From contig CANTUQ010000073.1 of assembly GCA_947683425.1 (NCBI GenBank), positions 14,427,001-14,491,000 on the forward strand: a stretch of 64,000 bases of DNA, in the 5' to 3' direction. The notes beneath the pieces are model-generated. The model worked only from the letters and a program-made list of their open reading frames with translations, was not told the origin of the DNA and did not search any database. The DNA is from Excoecaria cochinchinensis (lineage: Eukaryota > Streptophyta > Magnoliopsida > Malpighiales > Euphorbiaceae). Below, piece after piece: positions 56,840 through 64,000 of this stretch. How positions within the stretch are numbered: position 1 is the first letter of the stretch; every line of letters begins with the position of its first letter. Position numbers and translations under genes: made by a program.

Positions 56840-59716
56840 TGTAGACACCGGGTCCTGAAACAGTCCAGATCAGAGTTACCCAATGATGATAAGATGCCTT
56901 TTCACAGGAAAAAGGATGAAAGTGATGATTTCCTGGTCAAATTTGCATTTTAGAGTGAAAAAAATAAAAAATCATAAAAAATATTTTGAAAATTAGATTT
57001 AAAAAATGGGGCTTAGAAATTACAATATTTTTAGTTTAATTTAAAAAAAAAATAATAATATTTTCGGACTGTCGGCCGCGCGGAAGCGCAGCGTTGCGCG
57101 CATGCTGGGCGAGTGCTCTGGCCCAACGTGCGCTGCGGACGCCCGTCGGGCGTGCCGACGGGCGTCCCTAGCACCTGGTCTGCCGAAATTGGCCTTTTTG
57201 GCCCGAAAATGATTTTTTTCCGATTTTTCACCCAAAATCCGTTTTTTATCCCATTGTTTTTGGTTTTTAAAGGTTTTTTTTTCATTTTTTAAAATTCAAA
57301 TTAAATAAGATCTGATTTAATTGGATTTTTTTCTTCTTAATTAATTTTATTTTCTATTTTCTTCATATAATAAGATAAAGATGGAAAGAGAAAATGGGGG
57401 ATTTTTCTTAGGGTTTTTTTTTAGGTTTTTTCTCTTCTTCTTCCTCTCAAATTCTCTCTAATTTTCCAGATTTTCCCCACCAAAAAGAACAAAAAAAAAA
57501 TTCAGTTCATCTTTTTCCAATAGAATTTCTTCTAAACATATATTTAGAAGTAGTTTTATTGATTGATTTCAATTTTGAGACAAATATAACAATTATTTGC
57601 TCTCAAAATTCTTTTTTTAACTTTTTATTTTTGTTCAATTAAACTTTTTTCCATTGATTTTTCTTTTGAATCTTTTTTTGATGAAAAGTTAATTTTGAGA
57701 CAAACAAAATAACTGTTTGTTATCGAAATCTAATTTTTTCATTTGATTTTCTAAAAATAAGATTTTTTTTCATATGTTTTATTTCTTGAGACAAACAAAC
57801 GGATTATTTGTTCTTGAGATTATTATTATTTTTATCAATAAAGATCATTCTTTAGACAAAAAAATTAATTCTTTGTTCTTAAAGAATTTTTGATCATTTT
57901 TCCTATTTTTTCTTGAAATAAAATTCCAACATTTTATCATTCAATTCTAATCTTGCAGACCACAAACAAGGAAATCAATATCATTTTCACCTTCATTGAA
58001 TCCAAAACTCTAGGGGTAAATATTCTGGGTTTGAAGCTTTTATTTAATTTGTTCATGTATATTTTTATTACTTTCATTCATTTATTTATTTTATTTAATA
58101 TGTTCATATAATATTTTATTCTTATTCATGTAAATATTGATTTTCTTATCATTTCTAACGTGTAAATATTGGTTTCTTTTAATTCCTAACATGTAATTGA
58201 TTTATTTTTTCCTTTGATTTCTCATTATTTTCAACATATAATTAATAAGTTCATTTTAATCGATATTTTTACCATGTAAATGTTTTATATTAATTGTAAT
58301 TATATTAATTAACCATGTTATTCATTTAATTGCTATCATTATTTTGTTATTCATTTTTTATCATTCTTTTATCATTGTCATTGCTATTTATTCATTCATT
58401 TATTTATTTTCATTATTAATCATTATTATTATTATTATCATGTTCATATTTTTACATATTAATTCATTAACATGTTATATTTTATTCCAATCACTTCATT
58501 TAATCCATTTATTATTCATAACACATTTTTCTAATTCACTTTAAATTGTTAACATTTTTATTCATTTGTTATTTTGATATCATTTCATTTTATCTCATTT
58601 TATTTTAACTTATCATTTATTTTATATTTAATTGATTTTGATTGATTTAATTACTAACATTATTTTATTTGTGTTTTATTTTTATTTCACATCTCATTTT
58701 CCCTCTTGGCCAATTTTTGCGAGCATACGGGGAGATCCAGAAGGCTCGTTTGGGATTAAGTATTTATTTGTTTCATTTGTAATATTTCATTTATTTGGCT
58801 TTTTCATTTATTCTGCCATGTAATCTTTAATAAAGTTGTTTATTTTAGGCACGCTAAAAAGAAAATCACAAAAATATTTCTATTAATTAATTTGGCATTT
58901 TTTCTAAATAAAAATGGGACCAATGTTCTAGTTTTTCATACCCAAACAAACCATCACCTTTAACATTTTTTTTAAAGTATGTATGCAAGGATCAATATCC
59001 TCATTCTTAATCAATATCCCGATTTATGTATGATTTGTATTTTATTTACAATGGGGGTTGTATTCCGTCCCTAGTTTTGTTGTACTTATTTTCATGCACT
59101 TTACTTTAATTATGCTTTATTTACCGCTTTCCTTAAATGGATGATTTGCACTTTAATTAAACTGCACAGAATTGAATGAGAAAATGGATGAAACGATAAA
59201 TTTAAAACTCAACTATAAACCTAACCAAGGCATGAATAAATAGAAAGTCCCAAACCTTCTCTGGTCTTTGGGCTCAACGAGGCGAGGCGAGAGGGCCACC
59301 TCGGCATTTTGTTGGGGTGGAAACCTCTAATACACCGCTTGTGACCCATAAAAAGGCTCAAACTTGCACAGTCCTAGGCGCCACGAGGCGAGAGGGCCAT
59401 TTTAATATTCTATTAAGGTGGATACCTCCAAGACACCTCTGGTTTGCCCAAGCGTGAGGCTAGAGGACCACTCTATCATTAGGGTGGAAACCTCCAAGAC
59501 ACCTCTGACTTGCCTATGATGGACATAGCAGTGTTGTCTTAGGCTCACTAAGGCTAGACGACCTTTCCCAACGTTCTATTGGGTGGCAACTCAAAGAAAC
59601 CTCCTTGTTGCCCAAAATAGACACACTTGTAACTTCCTACAAGTTTTCATGAATCTCATCCCGATCACCCTGAAAGCGGGTGGTTCGGGGCGCCCTGGGG
59701 TTTGCCGTGAGTCACA
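56840..59716 (+). repeat. 3' LTR of element D (2.88 kb)
   Basis: Starts TGTAGACACCGGGTCCTGAA and ends GCCGTGAGTCACA. Close copy of 27338-30297, but with a GC-rich block (57064-57180) about 80 bp shorter and scattered changes, clearly more than between the LTRs of K. Confidence 0.92.
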
Positions 59717-60545
59717 TGTACATATCAATGGCAAGCATACCGCCTGTGTGATGGTAGATGATGGCTCTTCTATAAATGTGCACCCCGTAGTTGCACTCTC
59801 AGCCTTTGGTTTGGATGAAAGCATGCTCAACAGATTTGACTTAACCATCACCGCCTACGACAATTCAAGGAGGCAGGCTGTCAGGACTTTCAAAGCACAA
59901 GTGAGGACCAGGCCAGTTGAGACAGAAACTGAATTTGTCGTCCTGCCTATCCCAGCTTACTTCGCAGTGCTACTCAGGAGGCCCTGGTTTCACAAGCTTG
60001 GAGGGGTTTTGTCCACCCTCCACCAGATGATCAAGATCCCTTATGAGGGCCAAGTCGTGACAGTCAAGGCATCCAGCAACAATCAAGTGTCGGTACTCGG
60101 GATTTCCAATCAACCCTTTAGTGGGTTCCATGTGGCTATGGTGAATGAAGAGGATGATCTGATAGGGAGCCCTCAGGTGGTCAACATGATGAACAAAATG
60201 AGATTCCTCCTAGGAGCCGGTTTGGGCAAAGAATCGCAAGGGCCTTAGATGCCTGTTGCCACAAGGGGGCAAAAGGATAGAAGAGGTTTGGGTTACACCA
60301 CCGAAGCAAAGAAGAGCAAACTCGGGGAAAAGCCTGTAGGTGTCCCGCACATTTTAGAGAGCTTTGTGCCGGCTGCATCAGCATGCGCCTATTGTGGAGA
60401 AGCCGAGCCACAGTGGATTGGCGGCAAGATCACCCCGGCTTTTGAGATCTTCAACGACGTTTTTGAATGGTCTGGCGGAATGGTTAAATCAGTAAAAGGC
60501 TTCTAGGATGAAGAGGTCTTCAATCAAAGTTTGGCTTGAGATCGC
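59717..60545 (+). pseudogene. protease with G-patch-like tail of element A
   Basis: Continues A's frame after D: HINGKHTACVMVDDGSSINV (aspartic protease active site, DDGS), FGLDESMLNRFDLTITAYDN, VLPIPAYFAVLLRRPWFHKL and STLHQMIKIPYEGQVVTV. A glycine-rich tail follows: MRFLLGAGLGKESQG, a stop (60246), then TRGQKDRRGLGY, which fits a G-patch motif as seen after protease in some retroelements. After that WIGGKITPAFEIFNDVFEW. Stops at 60246, 60504 and near 60537. The stretch upstream of 59717 in the same frame is LTR sequence of D and not part of the gene. Confidence 0.85.
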
Positions 60546-61700
60546 TGTAGACACCGGGTCCCGAGACAGCCTAGATCAGGATTACCCAATATGAAATTAA
60601 GTGTGTCTATTTATAGGCAAAAATGAAAGTTGGAAGTGATGATTTCCTTGTCAAATTGAATTATTAGAAATAAATAAAAATATATTTTAAAAAAATATTT
60701 TAAATGTTTTAAAAATTATTTTGAGACAAAAAGGGATTGTTTTGAAATTAGTGTGTTTTAGGAAAAAAAAATTCGGCGAATGTCGGGCTGCGGCAGCGCC
60801 CAGTGTGCGAGCGACGGCCTGCGCGTTCCGTGCGGCGATGCCTGTCGGGCGTCGCTCGCCCCTGTGCGCCCGATTTCGCCCCGACGGTTTTTTTTTGCCA
60901 TTTTGGCCTTTTTTTCTTCATTTTTTTTACATAATTTAATTCTAAAAACCTTTTATTTTCCATCTCTTCAAATTCATCAGTTTTTTTTGTTGTTATGGCA
61001 ATTAAATCATTTTAATTTCTTTATTAAAAATTAGAATTTTTTGGGGAGTATAAAATTATTTTTAGAGAGAATTTTTAGGGGTGATTTTTCTTAAGATAAA
61101 TATACTTTCTCTCTTCTTCATCTTCTCTCTTCTTCTTCTTTTTTTTTTCTTCTTCAAGAAAAATTCTCCAAGTGTTCTAATTTGATTTTATTAAGTTAAT
61201 TCTTAAGACAAATAAATCAATTATTTGTTCTTGGGAATTTACTTCTTATTTTTCATAATTTTTTTTTCTTAAGACAAATAAACTAATTATTTGTTCTTGG
61301 GATAAAATTTCATTATATATTTTATTTTTCTAAATCAAAGCAAGGAAATTTATCATCCAACTTCATTCATCACATCAAATCTGAGGGTAAGCATTCTTGG
61401 CTCCAATTTTAATTTATTTTTAATTTTTAATTTTTGTTTACAATTATTTAGCTAACATGTAAATTCTCTTAGATCTTTCTTTTTAGTTCCTATTTTTTGT
61501 GTTCCTATTTAATTGTTCATATTTATATTTCTTATTCTTATTTCTTATTTAATTGTTCATGTTATTATTATTATTTTTATTTTTGTTCATATATTATTGT
61601 TATTGTTAGTATTATCATTTAATATGTGTTAGCATGATTGGCTTATTTTATTTCTTCATTTTATTCTTGCATATTTAATTTGATTTTTCATGTTCTTTGA

Positions 61701-61820
<120 letters not shown>

Positions 61821-62724
61821 CATTATCATTAGTGTTGTTATTATTATTATGATTAGTGTTATTGTTAGTTATTATTTATCATTACTACTACTATTATTAT
61901 TTTTGTTAGTTTTGTTTATTATTATAATTAATAATTATTGTCATCATTATTATTTTCATGTTTTCATGCATGTTGAAATTTATTATTGTTGTTATTTATG
62001 CATGTTGAATTGTTAATATGTTAAGTTACATATTTTTATTATGTCATCTAATTGATTTGTCATACATAATGCATTGTATTTTATTTATTTTTACATGTTA
62101 TATGTTCAATTCACTTTTTATCAACTAACATCACTTTATATTTATGTTTGTTTTATTTTAAATATTTTTTTATGTGTGAGCTTTTCCAATGCCAAGTGGG
62201 AGCCTATAGAGATTTGAAGACACCATTTTGGTGGAATTTATTTTTTTTTAGCATTTTATTAGTTTTCATTATTATTTAATTTGATGTAATTTGTAATAAG
62301 TTTGTTTATTTTCATGAACATTAATTAAAAAATCACAAAAATATTTATATTAATTAATTTTGTTTTTCTTCTAAATAAAAGTGGGACCAATGTCCTAGTT
62401 TTTCATCCAAATAAATTGTCACTTTAAAATCATTTTCTTTAATTATGCATGCGAGGACCAATATCCTCATCGATAATGAATACCCCGTTTTATGCATGAT
62501 TTACATTTATTTTACAATGGGGGTTGTATTTCACCCCTAATTTTATTGTATTCTATTTTATTTACCTTTATTTTAATTTACCATTTTATTATGTGATTAA
62601 TTATTGCATCCATACGTATGAGAAAAGGGATAAAATCTTAAATTCAAAACTCAATTATAATTTAACCAAGATATGAATAAATGAGAAGTCCCGAACCATC
62701 TTTGGTATTTGGGCTCAACGAGGC

Positions 62725-63020
62725 GAGAGGGCAATCTCGATGTTATATTGGGATGGAGCCTCCAAGACACCTCTTGTGTCCCAAAAGGCTCAAACTTGTA
62801 CAATCTTAGGCACCACGAGGTGAGAGGACCATCTTAATGTTCTATTAAGGTGGTGCCTCCAAGACACCTCTGGTCTATCTAAGTGCGAGGCCGAGAGAAC
62901 CATCCTAATGTTAGGGTAGGGCCTCCAAGACACCTCCGGCTTGCCTATGATGGACATAGCTGCGCTATTTTAGGCTCACTGAGCCTAGACGAACTTTTTC
63001 AATGTTCTATTGGGTGGCGA
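62725..63020 (+). other. hairpin modules at the end of LTR E
   Basis: ATCTCGAT, loop GTTAT, ATTGGGAT (eight pairs, two of them G-U); ATCTTAAT, loop GTTCT, ATTAAGGT; CCTAA, TG, TTAGG; CAAT, loop GTTCT, ATTG. Same order as in D and H, different stems. Confidence 0.83.
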
Positions 63021-63144
63021 CTATAAGAAACCTCCTTGTTGCCCAAAATAGATGCACTTGTAATTTCTTACAAGTTTTATGAACATCACCCGAAAGCCCT
63101 AAAGGCGAGCGCTCGAGGCCACGCGGGGTTCGACGTGTGTCACA

Positions 63145-64000
63145 ATCGTGAAGTTCCTGAAGAGATTGTCACTGACAATTTACTGGCTACTCGAGTGAAA
63201 GGCAAAGGAAAAGTGGAAGATGAGGTAGCGGTGTCAGAATTAGAGAACCTGAAGATCGCGGACGACCAAGGCAGTAGGCCATCAACTTCAGCGCCGGCAT
63301 CAGTGCAAGATGTTAATGATAGCTTTTTTGATGTACTCTTTATCCCTGAACTATTTGACAATTATGCTTGTAATTCTGAGTTTGTTAATGAGATGAATTG
63401 CTTTGCTTACTTGTGCGATGTTTCTCATGATTTCATTATGCATGATCACGAACATGAATCATTTATATTTGATATTAACTCAATTAATACTACCTCATTT
63501 AATCTTGGGACTTTGGAAAATCCAAAGGAAGTCTTGATAGCATCCGACATAACTCCTGAGGAGAGGATAAAATTTGAGAGAATTTTGAAAAAATATGAGA
63601 AAGTCTTTGCCTTGACCTATGAAGATATGCCAGGGATCGACCAGGAAGTCGCCGAACATGCCATCCCTACCTATCCAGAATGAAGGCCAGTCAAGCAAAA
63701 GCTCAGGAGGCTAAGACCAGAGTGGGCAGAAAAGGTAAAGGAAGAGGTGCATAAGCAGATTGAAGCTAAGTTCTTGATAGAGGTTCTGTATCCGACATGG
63801 TTAGCTAATGTGGTTCCCATAGCCAAAAAGGATGAAAAGGTTTGAGTATATGTTGACTACCAAGACCTAAATAAAGCCTGCCCAAAAGATGACTTTCTTT
63901 TGCCCCATATCGATGTACTAGTAGACAGTGCGGCTGCTTGCATGATGTACAGTTTTGTGGATGGGTATGCAGGGTACAACCAAATTCTCAATAAGATCGT
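63145..64000 (+). pseudogene. pre-RT linker and start of reverse transcriptase, element A (runs off the edge)
   Basis: Frame continues from the protease region: REVPEEIVTDNLLATRVKGK, a variable linker, SFFDVLFIPELFDNYACNSE, DHEHESFIFDINSINTTSFN, LGTLENPKEVLIASDITPEE, FALTYEDMPGIDQEVAEHAI, a stop (63681), then RPVKQKLRRLRPEWAEKVKE, FLIEVLYPTWLANVVPIAKK, a stop (63843), VYVDYQDLNKACPKDDFLLP, HIDVLVDSAA and YSFVDGYAGYNQI. This is the N-terminal half of Tat-type RT (fingers and the first catalytic Asp region). The YxDD site would lie beyond 64000. Two stops make it a pseudogene. Confidence 0.92.

Larger units (their letters stand above)
27333..59721 (+). mobile_element. element D: rearranged non-autonomous Tat-like element with TSD
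   Basis: 5' LTR 27338-30297, PBS 30299, leader, partial gag with duplicated nucleocapsid, RT remnants (one inverted), deleted integrase, long 3' region with tandem arrays, PPT, 3' LTR 56840-59716. Flanks GGTAT (27333-27337) and TGTAC (59717-59721) fit a duplicated GGTAC with one change on each side, and this restores A's frame (lysine, valine, then HINGKHT). It is interrupted by J. Capsid, protease and most of RT and RNase H are missing, so it needed proteins from a relative. H shares the internal rearrangement. Confidence 0.9.

Noticed and set aside
59583..60248. One 221-codon gene starting at 59583
   Set aside because: The first 45 codons are LTR sequence of D; only the part from 59717 belongs to A's protease.

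Overview
This window is plant nuclear DNA made entirely of nested LTR retrotransposons of the Ty3/Gypsy superfamily. I see no host gene, tRNA, rRNA or CRISPR array. The plant is probably an angiosperm: there are Tat/Ogre-like elements with long LTRs and a chromodomain-bearing Tekay/Del-like chromovirus. The species cannot be read from the sequence.

The nest was decoded from LTR ends, 5-bp target duplications (TSDs) and reading-frame continuity. The main host, called A here, is a Tat/Ogre-like element on the + strand. Its 5' LTR starts at 11138 and its pol runs off the right edge at 64000. A carries four insertions or insertion groups. (1) B, a gag-only chromovirus derivative (11375-22055), sits in A's 5' LTR and itself holds solo LTR C (18761-21766, TSD CTAGA). 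(2) D, a rearranged Tat-like element (27338-59716, degraded TSD GGTAY/KGTAC), sits exactly between A's gag and protease. (3) D holds J, a nearly complete minus-strand chromovirus (33559-52449, TSD CTACA). (4) J's left LTR holds K, a very young element that is almost all LTR (35421-44652, TSD CCAAC). Solo LTR E (60546-63144, TSD ATCGC/ATCGT) interrupts A's pol just before reverse transcriptase.

The left 11 kb is a separate Tat-like stack. It holds a 3' tandem-hairpin array (1-754), LTR G (755-3423), a rearranged internal region H (3424-7868), LTR H (7869-10478), and the 3' end of another Tat-like unit (10479-11137). That unit abuts A's 5' LTR, so the LTR has a polypurine tract on its left and a primer site on its right, as expected for tandem elements sharing an LTR.

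Only J has near-complete coding capacity: gag with two zinc knuckles, protease, RT, RNase H, integrase and chromodomain in one frame, broken by a single TAG. A keeps gag, protease with a G-patch-like tail, and the start of RT, all with in-frame stops. B, D, H and K are non-autonomous derivatives.

The most interesting signal is RNA-like structure in non-coding parts. (a) Tat-like LTRs carry a run of diverged hairpin modules in their last ~400 bp, whose stems covary. (b) The Tat-like 3' regions are tandem arrays of ~35-nt hairpins with paired stem changes. (c) Four otherwise different chromovirus-type LTR families (B, C, J, K) share a hairpin block ~350-450 bp from the LTR end; three of them add a further hairpin cluster upstream, and all carry CpG-rich TCGCGA or derived palindromes. 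H and D also share an odd rearrangement: a sense RT piece, an A-rich tract, an antisense RT piece and a deleted integrase, which points to one amplified non-autonomous founder.
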